Assembly: GCF_900187855.1 (NCBI RefSeq)
Contig: NZ_FYEG01000001.1
Coordinates: 310,001 to 374,000, forward strand
Direction: 5' to 3'
Source of the DNA: Actinomyces minihominis
Lineage (GTDB): Bacteria; Actinomycetota; Actinomycetes; Actinomycetales; Actinomycetaceae
Length of the DNA: 64,000 nucleotides
The notes under the pieces are model-generated. The model was not told the origin of the DNA. It did not search any database and was given only the letters and a program-made list of their open reading frames with translations. Position numbers and translations under genes: made by a program. This document shows, piece by piece, positions 28,838 to 37,559 of this stretch (positions within the stretch are counted from its first letter, which is position 1; each line of letters starts with the position of its first letter).

Positions 28838-30875
28838 CGTTTCGCACCGCCAGCAAATAGGTTATGCCGAAACGTTGGGTGGGCTCAAGAACTGCTGACT
28901 CGGCCCACTCATTCCAAGCATTGATGAACACTAAACGGTGCTGCGGATGGCGGTCCGATACTGCTTTCATGGCCTCGCGAAGCCAGCGGTGGAACACGTA
29001 TGGGTTCGAGCCCCACCAAATGTCAGGACGCCACTGTCGGCGAGCTGTATTGTCGAACGACACCATGACGCCCGGATAGTGATCGGCTGACGACTGACGC
29101 GCTCGTTTAGCTCCTGCCTCGGCGGTTGCCTTGTATGAGACGAAGTTTCCTCTAAACCGAGGGTCCAAAGAAACTCTGTGAGCAGGTGCGGCTTTCCAGG
29201 GCAAGGCGTGTGGCGGGAACCCCATACTGCCGTCGAGACCCCACTCTTCTGGGGAGCCCTTAAGACCACCAAAGCTCTCCGCTACCTCTACGGCAAGAAG
29301 GAACAGGCCCGGCAGACCGGCCTCTTCAGCACGCTCCCTCCAGTGTGCAACGACATCCTTAAAGTCTTCCATCTGAGCGGGGCGATACACCGCCAGGACA
29401 GGTTTACCGTCCACCTTCAGGTAGCGCGGGTCCGTCAGGAACTCCATGACGTCATCAATAAAATCTGTTGCAGGAACTTCGTCGTAGCGCTGTCCAATGA
29501 GGACATTGGACTCGCGCCCATCCCACGCCCGTGTCCAGTTCTCGTTTGCCCACATGATGCAGAACGGCTGGTTCAGGCCTTCTTGCGCAGCCAACTTCTC
29601 AATCGGGAGATTGAGGATTCTCTTTCCCGCGAACCAGTAGTAGTAGTACATGAAACCTTCAACACCAGCCCACGAAGAGAGCTCGTATTGAGCCTCGCGG
29701 ACTTCGTCCAAGCGCAGGTCGTAGAAGCCAAATCGTCCTGGGAGCAAAGGCTGCTCGTGTCCTCTGAAAACGGGCTGAGAGTTCGTTAGGTTAGTCCACT
29801 CGGTGAACCCTTCGCCCCACCATCTGTCGTTCTCTTTCGAGGGGTGGAACTGGGGCAGGTAAAAGGGCACGAAACGCGCGCTCGCATGTTGAACGGCATC
29901 GGGTAGCCATCGCTGCCATGCCTCGTCCTTCAGTTCGTCATCCAACTGGGAGCTCTCCGTCAGCCTCAGCCCTGCTTGAACGGTAAGCACGCCGAGTAGA
30001 CGCTCAATAGCGTGCGCAGTCGTCCCATCAATCTGTCCGGCTTCGTCCTCAAAATCCACTGCGGACAGTTGAAGGGCTCGCAACCCCTGTAGGAGAAAGC
30101 CGCGGATCCAGTACATTGATCCTGCGGAGAACTCAAGGGAGGCCGCCTCCAGCTCAAACTCCAACCGCATGGCGAGTTCCTTCGTCAGAGTCTCATCGGA
30201 TCCCCAGAATTTCTCTCCCAGAACATTTCCATCAGCGGTAACACTTCCGATGGAGGTATCGTTCGCGAAGGAAGCCAAGATTCCCTCAACGACGTCCCGT
30301 GAACCAAGCATTTGATCTAGGAACTGCGACTTCCACTCCTCGCCGGACCCCGCGAGATCCTGATGGCCCTCACGCCAGGCACTTTCTTTGGTGTGCACCT
30401 TAAGGACCAGCTGGTAGGCATCAAGGAATCCGGCGTTGACAAGCTGAATCAGTGGGAAGATGTCTCGACCACGGTTTTCGACCTCGAGAACGGCTACGTT
30501 CCGTGCTTCGCCGACGTGAAACTTTGCTTCATCAAGTTGCTGTCCTGATGAGTTGGTGACAAATAGGTCAAATGGAACTGGAATCGAAGAGAGCCTGTCC
30601 TGTATTTCAGCGAGGCGTTCCAGGTAGTAGACATGAATGACCACAGCCACGCGAGAAGGTTCGGGGACAGGCAAGTCCTCTATCAGCCTCCATTCGGCGG
30701 GGAACCCATCGGCAGGGCGTCCAGCTTTACGCCTTGACCATGCCTTCAGTGAGGCGGGATGGGCGGGGCGACCTGGGCGACTCCCTTCGAGTATTACGGT
30801 ACTTAGCAATGACTGCGCGCGTCCAAATGCGGTTAATGCGCGTCGAGAAGCCGCTTGCTGAAGTCGAGAAATCAT
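28824..30875 (-). CDS. RgpF-like domain fused to WbsX (GH99-like) glycosyltransferase domain
   Basis: 683 residues. Residues about 70-300 resemble rhamnan synthesis protein F (VVIHVYYLERL, VENRGRDIFPL, LKVHTKES). Residues about 330-680 match the WbsX/GH99-like family: FVPFYLPQFHP, WWGEGFTEWTN, MWANENWTRAWDG and the end segment INAWNEWAE. Such proteins are found in rhamnan and O-antigen clusters and are thought to act as glycosyltransferases. It overlaps the previous RgpF gene by 4 nt (ATGA) and the DUF2142 gene by 14 nt. Confidence 0.92.
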   Translation of the reverse strand: MISRLQQAASRRALTAFGRAQSLLSTVILEGSRPGRPAHPASLKAWSRRKAGRPADGFPAEWRLIEDLPVPEPSRVAVVIHVYYLERLAEIQDRLSSIPVPFDLFVTNSSGQQLDEAKFHVGEARNVAVLEVENRGRDIFPLIQLVNAGFLDAYQLVLKVHTKESAWREGHQDLAGSGEEWKSQFLDQMLGSRDVVEGILASFANDTSIGSVTADGNVLGEKFWGSDETLTKELAMRLEFELEAASLEFSAGSMYWIRGFLLQGLRALQLSAVDFEDEAGQIDGTTAHAIERLLGVLTVQAGLRLTESSQLDDELKDEAWQRWLPDAVQHASARFVPFYLPQFHPSKENDRWWGEGFTEWTNLTNSQPVFRGHEQPLLPGRFGFYDLRLDEVREAQYELSSWAGVEGFMYYYYWFAGKRILNLPIEKLAAQEGLNQPFCIMWANENWTRAWDGRESNVLIGQRYDEVPATDFIDDVMEFLTDPRYLKVDGKPVLAVYRPAQMEDFKDVVAHWRERAEEAGLPGLFLLAVEVAESFGGLKGSPEEWGLDGSMGFPPHALPWKAAPAHRVSLDPRFRGNFVSYKATAEAGAKRARQSSADHYPGVMVSFDNTARRQWRPDIWWGSNPYVFHRWLREAMKAVSDRHPQHRLVFINAWNEWAESAVLEPTQRFGITYLLAVRNVAFS

Positions 30876-31750
30876 TTCTGAACCGTTTCCGCTACCGGCA
30901 GTGGCAGCCAGTCTTGCACGTTCACTCCGCGCGTTTCTTTCAAGTACAACTCCGCCTTTTGAGCCTCCGCTGCCAACGAGGGCTCATTCCAAAGGGTGCG
31001 CTTAACGAATGGAAAGCCTAGGTCAAGCAGGTCCTGCCACGCTACGATGGCCGAGTTCTCATGCGTAACCTGCAGAGCGGTCGCGGGATACAGTGCCTGC
31101 CAGCCATATGCTCCAGCTACGCACTCTCTCGCAACTGCCCGCTCATACTTGTACACCACATCCATCTTGGACTTCTGCGAGCGAACTCCGTCGAAGAAGT
31201 GTCGCCACGCTAGATCGTCGAGAATGCCATCCTTGAAGTGCATGAAGTATGACTGCAGTGAGTGCCCAATCTGGAACGAATCAGTCAACGTAGTGACGGA
31301 AGCCGCGCTTGATTCAATGCGCCTTAGGATCGGCTCCACCGACTCGAACGGACCGACCATCGAATCATTCGTTAGCAAGACATGGTCCGCGCTTCTGATG
31401 GCTGGGACTGCATTAAGTGCTGCAGCCCAAGACCCGAAGTCGTACCCAATGTTCCGTCGTCTTACGACCACTGCTGACTCGGCGAGGCCGTGAGGCCAAA
31501 CTAGTGGGAGTTGTGTCTTTCCCGTGAACACAACCAAGCTTGTGTAACCAGCCTTGGCGAGGCTCTCAACGTACCGAGACAAGGATAACGACATGACATT
31601 ACCGGCGTCCCATGAAGCGATCACGGCGACTCGTCTGGCGTTGTCGAGCGAGGAAAGAGTTCCACTTTCCAACTGAAGATAGGCTCCGAGCCCACTGACA
31701 ACAGGCGGAACTACTAACGAATGCAGGGCCAACTGAAGGCGTCTAAACAT
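30872..31750 (-). CDS. RgpF-type rhamnan synthesis protein
   Basis: 292 residues from the ATG at 31750, just after the coiled-coil gene; a longer frame to 31855 would overlap that gene. Motifs such as VAVIASWDAG, VVVRRRNIGYDFGSW, LLTNDSMVGPF and the FHFFDG-like WRHFFDGVRS segment fit the RgpF/rhamnosyltransferase family (PF05045). It probably adds rhamnose or a side sugar to the polymer backbone. It shares the NxGxDFG feature with the N-terminal half of the next protein, so the two are related. Confidence 0.85.
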   Translation of the reverse strand: MFRRLQLALHSLVVPPVVSGLGAYLQLESGTLSSLDNARRVAVIASWDAGNVMSLSLSRYVESLAKAGYTSLVVFTGKTQLPLVWPHGLAESAVVVRRRNIGYDFGSWAAALNAVPAIRSADHVLLTNDSMVGPFESVEPILRRIESSAASVTTLTDSFQIGHSLQSYFMHFKDGILDDLAWRHFFDGVRSQKSKMDVVYKYERAVARECVAGAYGWQALYPATALQVTHENSAIVAWQDLLDLGFPFVKRTLWNEPSLAAEAQKAELYLKETRGVNVQDWLPLPVAETVQK

Positions 31751-31767
31751 AACCGTTATCCCACGAC

Positions 31768-32049
31768 TCAGAATCGCAAGAACTGTTTGCTGACCCGGAG
31801 CGGGGCCGTTAGTTTCCACGACTGCGAACCACGGATCAAGCCGAGCTGAATCCATGCCTCTTGTGCGCTTACTGCCGCTTGATCTCGGACGGCAAGAGCG
31901 TGATCTGCCTCCCTGAGTGCCAGGTTTGACTCCGCCTTGAACTCACGAATTAACGCCCGGAGTCTGCGATTTTCGTCGAGTGCCTCAGCGAGCTCAAGCT
32001 CGAGCGCTTTGCCTCCATTTGATGGGACATGGTCTTTGTCTTCACTCAT
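31768..32049 (-). CDS. Small coiled-coil protein with GSQSWKLTAPLR motif
   Basis: 93 residues. Residues about 12-65 are a charged alpha-helical coiled coil (LELELAEALDENRRLRALIREF). The C-terminus contains RGSQSWKLTAPLRV, a motif common at the ends of coiled coils attached to glycosyltransferases of surface-polymer clusters. Here it stands alone between the ABC exporter and the RgpF genes. I suggest a scaffold that links transferases to the exporter; this is inference. Confidence 0.7.
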   Translation of the reverse strand: MSEDKDHVPSNGGKALELELAEALDENRRLRALIREFKAESNLALREADHALAVRDQAAVSAQEAWIQLGLIRGSQSWKLTAPLRVSKQFLRF

Positions 32050-32061
32050 TTGCGCTTGAAC

Positions 32062-33294
32062 CTACCTAGTAGCACCTTCATACAATGGCCCCCAGTCGCC
32101 TTGTAAACGGAAGTAACCGGGTTCGACTTGTCCTGCCGAGGTCCGGACGACCAACTGTCCTGCGTCCTCGGAGTAATCAAAGGTATGCCCCTTCTTGCCT
32201 ATTGATGCCGCAACGAAGTATGTGCCTGGTTGCAGTGGCATCGAAGGCAGCTCAAACCGAAGTGTTGAGTGCCCTCTAGGGATGTCGTAGAGTCGCTTAA
32301 TCTCTGCTGAGTTTGATCCCGAAATGAAGAGACCGTTCTCGGTGACTATGCCCATACCAACAACGGCATCTGAAATTGATTCAGAAGAGTCAATCGCGAA
32401 CTCCATCATCACATCTTGGCCCGGCGAGACAAATGGAACTGCCTCACCGTTGGCATCCAAGATCTTGATGTCACGGATGCGCGCTTCCCCGCTCCCTCGA
32501 CGGCTGGCTGAAGCGATGTCTTCTTCTTCGGCAGCGATTTCTCCCCTGTTTGCTGCCTCATCGCGGTTGACCTCTGCAATGTACTGGCTGACGACTCCAT
32601 CGACGGGTCCAAGCGCACGCTTGTGCCCGTGCTCCAGCCAGATCGCATCATCACAAAGTTCTCGCGCAAGCCCCATTGAGTGCGTGACCAACGCGATCGT
32701 CACGCCGCGCCTTCTTAGCTTGAACAGATAGTCAAAACACTTACGTTGGAATTCCTCATCACCTACAGCGATGATCTCATCGACAATGAGGATTTCCGGA
32801 TCCATGGTCACAGCAACAGCAAACCCAAGGCGCACGTACATGCCGGAGCTGTAGACCTTGACCGGCACGTCGATAAAGTCACCGATGTCCGCAAACTCAA
32901 TGATCTGGTCCATGGACCGCTCAATTTCGCGTTTACTGAAGCCCAAAATTGCGCCGTTCAAACGAATGTTCTCACGGCCGGTCAGCTCGCCATGGAAGCC
33001 GGCGCCCAACTCCAACAGTGCTGAGACTCGCCCGTCGACACGAATTTCTCCCGAAGTCGGTCGATACACACCGGCCAAAAGTTTGAGCATCGTTGACTTG
33101 CCGGAACCGTTATGACCGATGAGTCCAAAAGTTGACCCTTTTGGAACTGAGAATGACACATCATCGAGAGCTCTAAAAGTATTGAGGCCCTTGGCCTTTC
33201 CTCGGACGAATCGTTCCTTGAGGCTATCTCTAGTCTCGCGGTGCATCCTGAACTCTTTGGTGACAGAGTCGACAACAATTCCACCGTGGCTCAT
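32062..33294 (-). CDS. wzt: Polysaccharide ABC transporter ATPase, Wzt/TagH-like, with C-terminal carbohydrate-binding domain
   Basis: 410 residues starting MSHGGIVVDSVTKEF; the ATG at 33294 overlaps the permease stop as ATGA. Walker A is GHNGSGKST, the signature is YSSGMYVRLGF and Walker B is ILIVDEIIAVGD. Residues about 270-410 form a Wzt-C-like beta-sandwich (GIVTENGLFISGSNS, FELPSMPLQPGTYFVAASI), the domain that recognises the end of the glycan to be exported. The polymer therefore probably carries a specific terminal residue. Confidence 0.94.
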   Translation of the reverse strand: MSHGGIVVDSVTKEFRMHRETRDSLKERFVRGKAKGLNTFRALDDVSFSVPKGSTFGLIGHNGSGKSTMLKLLAGVYRPTSGEIRVDGRVSALLELGAGFHGELTGRENIRLNGAILGFSKREIERSMDQIIEFADIGDFIDVPVKVYSSGMYVRLGFAVAVTMDPEILIVDEIIAVGDEEFQRKCFDYLFKLRRRGVTIALVTHSMGLARELCDDAIWLEHGHKRALGPVDGVVSQYIAEVNRDEAANRGEIAAEEEDIASASRRGSGEARIRDIKILDANGEAVPFVSPGQDVMMEFAIDSSESISDAVVGMGIVTENGLFISGSNSAEIKRLYDIPRGHSTLRFELPSMPLQPGTYFVAASIGKKGHTFDYSEDAGQLVVRTSAGQVEPGYFRLQGDWGPLYEGATR

Positions 33295-34157
33295 ACGTGC
33301 TCCCCCAGATCTCGACCCTTCGCATTGGTCACCCAGCGGGCAAGCATCAAGGATGCTGCAGACCAAATAAGTATGGACACCCACTGCGTCCAACTTCCGA
33401 CATCAAGTCCGTAGATCAATGAGCGGAACAGCTCAACGAACTGTGTTAGAGGGTTGATCTCTAAGATTGCCTGCAGATTGATGCTTCCCCGCCAATCCGT
33501 AGGCACAATCGACATCGGATAGATGATCGGAGTCATATAGAACAGCAGTTGGAGTGCAATGGCTACTAGATGAGCCAGATCTCGGAAGTAAATATTGAGG
33601 ATGGAGACCGTGACTGCAAGTGAACTTGTGAAGATTATGAAAATTATGGCCCACAAGGGAATTAGCAGCCAGCTCCAGCCCACGTTCAACAAGATTAAGA
33701 GGACAACAGCGAGAATCCCCACCTCGATTCCCCACTGAACTCCGGAGGCCAAGGCCGCACCGAGTACTGGGGCATACGCAGGAAAGTACACCTTTTGGAG
33801 AAGCGCACCGGTCCCCAGTAGCCCGCTCATGCCAGCGTTGATTGTTGATGAGAAGAAGGTCCAGGCCGTCAGGCCGCAGAAGAGCCAAATGACAAAGACG
33901 CCCTGTGAACCATTTCCCATCTCCGGTGGCTGCGCACGAAAAATGATGGAGAAGACGACCGAGTAAATACCGAGAGTCGCAAGCGGTACCGCCAGTGACC
34001 AAAGCCAACCCAGGGCAGACCCTTTGAACTTCGTCTTCAGGTCACGCTGCCCAAAGTTGTGGATCAAGTTCCACTGTCGCAGAAGCGGGCTCCCACTTAG
34101 AGTACTCAAACGAAACTCTCCAATCTTTTCAGGCCTCGTGCTGACAGCCCGTGACAC
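33291..34157 (-). CDS. wzm: Polysaccharide ABC transporter permease, Wzm/TagG-like
   Basis: 288 residues with a GTG start. It is an ABC-2 type permease with an amphipathic N-terminus (RQWNLIHNFGQRDLKTKFKGSALGWLWSLAVPL) and six hydrophobic helices, ending near WVTNAKGRDLGEHV. This form is typical of exporters of lipid-linked O-polysaccharide or teichoic acid. It pairs with the Wzt-like ATPase that overlaps its 3' end. Confidence 0.95.
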   Translation of the reverse strand: MSRAVSTRPEKIGEFRLSTLSGSPLLRQWNLIHNFGQRDLKTKFKGSALGWLWSLAVPLATLGIYSVVFSIIFRAQPPEMGNGSQGVFVIWLFCGLTAWTFFSSTINAGMSGLLGTGALLQKVYFPAYAPVLGAALASGVQWGIEVGILAVVLLILLNVGWSWLLIPLWAIIFIIFTSSLAVTVSILNIYFRDLAHLVAIALQLLFYMTPIIYPMSIVPTDWRGSINLQAILEINPLTQFVELFRSLIYGLDVGSWTQWVSILIWSAASLMLARWVTNAKGRDLGEHV

Positions 34158-34166
34158 CTTACATTA

Positions 34167-36101
34167 CTAGTCACAAGCCGTGATCCTAAGAAGTTTCCAG
34201 TTGTTCGTCTGTGAGATGAGAGTGAAACCTTCTTGGATGTCAACATCCGCAAACCCTGAAAAGTCACTTTGCACAGGTATCTCGCGCGCTTTCGTTCCGT
34301 AATCAAGATAGTAGTAAGCATCAGACTCTCTGATGATTTCGCAGACTCGCGGATCAGCTCTGAAGTTGCTGAAGTGTCCTGCAAGATATCGTTGATCCGC
34401 CGTGACCGGTGGCGAGATTCTGAAGTAGGGGTTGATCCCTTCCTCCAAGAACAAGTAGTCCATGGTTGAGGTGGGCAATGAAAGGACGAGGGCATCGGAT
34501 GGGACCTCGCCCTCTAACTTACGAAGTTCCTCAACGTCCTCTGGCGATTGCTCGATCCGAGCAGCCGAGGGCGAGTACGCCATCGACATGTATGCGGCCT
34601 TCATTCGTGGAATCACATTGCCCATCCAGGCATTAAGGGCGAGAACAGAGACCAGAAGGATCACTCCGGCAAAACCGAAGACAATGCGGTCATCGACTGC
34701 GCTGCGCCTGGCGATCCACCCGATCCCCTCCGCGACTGCGCCACCGGCAAGAATCATGACCACTATCAGGACCGGCACCGAAAGCCTTTGGTAGTCCTTG
34801 TACCAAGGCCCAGTCAGAATACGAACCCAGTTGTCAGGCCCGGCAGAGGCAATGTAAAGCAGAACAAAGAAGACACCGGAAAGTACTACGACCTTTCCAT
34901 TGAAGGTGCGGTGAACGAGCCACACACCACAAGCTGTGAGGACGAGCACTAGGAGCCATTCGTAACGCGAAGTTGTAAGAATGAACTCTCCATTTACCAA
35001 CGTTTTGAGAGCCTCTGTGTAAGTAAACGATGGACGACTAAACCTACCCAGGGCCTGCACATATGACGAGTTCAGCAGCACCACGATCAACAGGGTTAGA
35101 ACGCCGCCCCCCGCCAGCCATGCACTTATGACGCGCCATCTATGCGCACGGCGCCATGCTCGGACTGAAGCGTAGGAGGCCCCAACGAACAGCACTGCGG
35201 AAATCGGCACGATGAGCAGTAGCGCAACGGAAGGTTGCGCAAACAACGTTCCTGAGACGCCAATCAGTAGGAGAATCCATAGCTTCGCATCCCTGGAGGC
35301 TAGGGCTAGGAGCCCCACTCCGATGACAGCGGGGAAAACGGCAATCCCAAGACTGAACGGGTAGATGGCGAACCCTATAAGAACAGCGGCAGGAAAAATC
35401 ACGCACCCCACCGCAAACAGGCTGGAGAATAAGGGCGCCGCCGGAGCCTTCGGAAAGAGAACGATTGAAAGTAGCGCCAGAGATAGTGGCCAGACGACAA
35501 ACGCAACTACGAATACGGTCACATTGGTGGCGACGACGACCCCAGCCAGTGGGGCTATTAGAGCTGTGAACGCATGCCATAGCAGCGGGTAATACGCCGT
35601 CGTCCCGGGCGACTTATCGTACATGAACGCCAGCGCGTTAATTGGGTTTGCATTGCCACTCTCCGCGACGACATTGGTCCCGTAGAGATGGAAAGTGGAG
35701 TCGCCAGTCATCGGCAGTGCGTCAGGGGTAACCAGCGAGTGACCAAACGCAAATGAGCCTGCTATCACCGTGACTGCAACTCCGACTAACCCAAACATCA
35801 AGGCCTGATTGCTAATGCCAGACTGGACCACGTCCCTTGTGGTGCGACCTCTACGCCGCGATGCTACGCACCAAGCAATCACCAAGACCGTAAGCATCGC
35901 CAAGTAGCTAGCCCAGCCCCACTGAACTCCCAGGAGACCCAGCCCGGTTGAAGTTAGGCCCAAAACTCCAAGACCAAGCGCAGGAGATGCCAGAACTGCC
36001 CATCCGCGCGACAACAAAGTAGTACGCGCGACCAAATATCCTGGAGCCGTTAATACAAGTGTCTGTAAGACGACCAGGCCCGCGAATATCCACCAGCTCA
36101 T
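34167..36101 (-). CDS. DUF6541 family polytopic membrane protein
   Basis: 644 residues with roughly thirteen to fifteen hydrophobic helices over residues 1-500 and a soluble C-terminal domain of about 140 residues (from about AAYMSMAYSPSAARIEQSPEDVEELRKL). The topology and the early extracytoplasmic TGDSTFHLYG loop resemble DUF6541, an actinobacterial membrane family of cell-wall clusters with GT-C-like shape. It may transfer sugars from polyprenyl-phosphate donors outside the membrane; this is not proven. The gene is 9 nt upstream of wzm. Confidence 0.85.
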   Translation of the reverse strand: MSWWIFAGLVVLQTLVLTAPGYLVARTTLLSRGWAVLASPALGLGVLGLTSTGLGLLGVQWGWASYLAMLTVLVIAWCVASRRRGRTTRDVVQSGISNQALMFGLVGVAVTVIAGSFAFGHSLVTPDALPMTGDSTFHLYGTNVVAESGNANPINALAFMYDKSPGTTAYYPLLWHAFTALIAPLAGVVVATNVTVFVVAFVVWPLSLALLSIVLFPKAPAAPLFSSLFAVGCVIFPAAVLIGFAIYPFSLGIAVFPAVIGVGLLALASRDAKLWILLLIGVSGTLFAQPSVALLLIVPISAVLFVGASYASVRAWRRAHRWRVISAWLAGGGVLTLLIVVLLNSSYVQALGRFSRPSFTYTEALKTLVNGEFILTTSRYEWLLVLVLTACGVWLVHRTFNGKVVVLSGVFFVLLYIASAGPDNWVRILTGPWYKDYQRLSVPVLIVVMILAGGAVAEGIGWIARRSAVDDRIVFGFAGVILLVSVLALNAWMGNVIPRMKAAYMSMAYSPSAARIEQSPEDVEELRKLEGEVPSDALVLSLPTSTMDYLFLEEGINPYFRISPPVTADQRYLAGHFSNFRADPRVCEIIRESDAYYYLDYGTKAREIPVQSDFSGFADVDIQEGFTLISQTNNWKLLRITACD

Positions 36102-36180
36102 TCTTGGATCATTCGTCCGGTCTAGGCTCGTCCCAGACCAAATAAGACCTGCAAGGAAGCGCCGTAATTTCGAGTCAGGG

Positions 36181-37470
36181 TCACTCTCCTATCACCAGCC
36201 TCGGCGTTCCTGCCCAGTTCTCCGCCTTCGTGACGCGACGCCCATCGAAGAGCAGCTTGATACCGGGGAAATCCGCGGGAGAAAGATCCGCGTAAGACTT
36301 GTGGTCGGCCTGAATGATGACGGCGTCGACTTTTTCTCCCAGGTGATACGGCTTCCAGCCGAACGCTTCCAGTTCCGCATCCTCGTACATCGGATCCTCA
36401 ACCGAAACCAGTGCGCCCTCGCTACGTAGCGAACGCACGGTTTCGAAGATGCCGCTGAAAGCCGTCTCCTTCACACCACCACGGTAAGAAGCACCCAGCA
36501 CGGCCACCTTGACGCCCTTAAGTGAGCCAAGCAGATTCTTGACCTGACCCACCACGTAGTCCGGCATGGCGGCGTTGAACTGGCGTGCGGTGCGCACAAT
36601 TGAAGCCTCGGGGTCAGTCGAGAGGTACAGACGCGGGTAAACCGGAATGCAGTGACCGCCCACCGCAATACCAGGCCGGTGAATATGACTGTAAGGCTGC
36701 GAGTTGCAGGCATCAATCACGCGGTTGACGTCGATGCCTTCCTTATCCGCATACACAGCAAACTGGTTGGCAAGGCCAATGTTGACGTCACGGTAGGTGG
36801 TCTCTGCCAACTTCGCCATTTCGGCAGCTTCGGCCGAACCCATATCCCACACTCCGTTGGGTCGATTCAGGTCGGGGCGCTCATCAAAGGTAAGAACCTG
36901 CTCGTAGAAGTCGATTCCCTTCGCGGTCCCGGCGTCGCTGAGTCCGCCAACCAGCTTGGGGTACTTGCGAAGGTCCGCGAAGACCCGTCCGGTAAGGACC
37001 CGCTCTGGAGAAAAGACGAGATCGAAGTCTTCGCCCTCGGTTAGACCAGAAATTCGTTCCAGCATTGGCTTCCAGCGGTTGCGGGTCGTCCCGACCGGCA
37101 GGGTGGTCTCGTAGGAGACCAGGGTGCCTGGGGTGAGGTGAGCCGCAAGCGACTCGGTCGCCGCATCCATCCACGCGAAGTCAGGCTCCCAGGTCTCGTC
37201 GTTGACGAAGAGTGGAACCACCAGCACAACGGCATCGGCGTCAGGAATCGCCTCGGCATAATCGGTGGTTGCGCGCAGTCGACCCGCGGGGACCAGTTCG
37301 GTGAGCTTGTCCTGCAGGTGAGCCTCGCCTGGGAAGGGCTCCTGGCCCTGATTGACGAGGTCGACCGTCGCCTGACTGACGTCGACGCCAACCACTTCGT
37401 GACCCGCGTCGGCAAACTGCACCGCCAGGGGAAGTCCGATTTTTCCGAGTGCCACCACAGCGATTCGCAC
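36181..37470 (-). CDS. wecC: UDP-N-acetyl-mannosaminuronate/UDP-GlcNAc dehydrogenase, WecC/WbpA-like
   Basis: 429 residues from the GTG at 37470, which has a strong GGAGGG site; the frame could extend to a TTG at 37482. The N-terminal nucleotide-binding loop is VALGKIGLPLAVQFADAGHEVVGVDV. The catalytic Cys is in GGHCIPVYP, and the C-terminal UDP-binding domain has LGASYRGGVKET. It oxidises the C6 of a UDP-acetamido sugar in two NAD steps to a uronic acid. It is divergent from wecB. The first gene of the long minus-strand operon. Confidence 0.93.
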   Translation of the reverse strand: MRIAVVALGKIGLPLAVQFADAGHEVVGVDVSQATVDLVNQGQEPFPGEAHLQDKLTELVPAGRLRATTDYAEAIPDADAVVLVVPLFVNDETWEPDFAWMDAATESLAAHLTPGTLVSYETTLPVGTTRNRWKPMLERISGLTEGEDFDLVFSPERVLTGRVFADLRKYPKLVGGLSDAGTAKGIDFYEQVLTFDERPDLNRPNGVWDMGSAEAAEMAKLAETTYRDVNIGLANQFAVYADKEGIDVNRVIDACNSQPYSHIHRPGIAVGGHCIPVYPRLYLSTDPEASIVRTARQFNAAMPDYVVGQVKNLLGSLKGVKVAVLGASYRGGVKETAFSGIFETVRSLRSEGALVSVEDPMYEDAELEAFGWKPYHLGEKVDAVIIQADHKSYADLSPADFPGIKLLFDGRRVTKAENWAGTPRLVIGE

Positions 37471-37547
37471 GTTTCCCTCCAAGGGCTGCTACCAGTTGAC
37501 AAAAATCTCCGAAGTAAGTCTAACTGAGCATGCTTTGACCACCTGGT

Positions 37548-37553
37548 TAGACT
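37548..37553 (+). promoter_or_regulatory. Putative -10 box of leaderless wecB transcript
   Basis: TAGACT lies 6 nt before the wecB ATG at 37560. No ribosome-binding site is present. An upstream -35 match is weak. Confidence 0.5.
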
Positions 37554-37559
37554 AACCAC

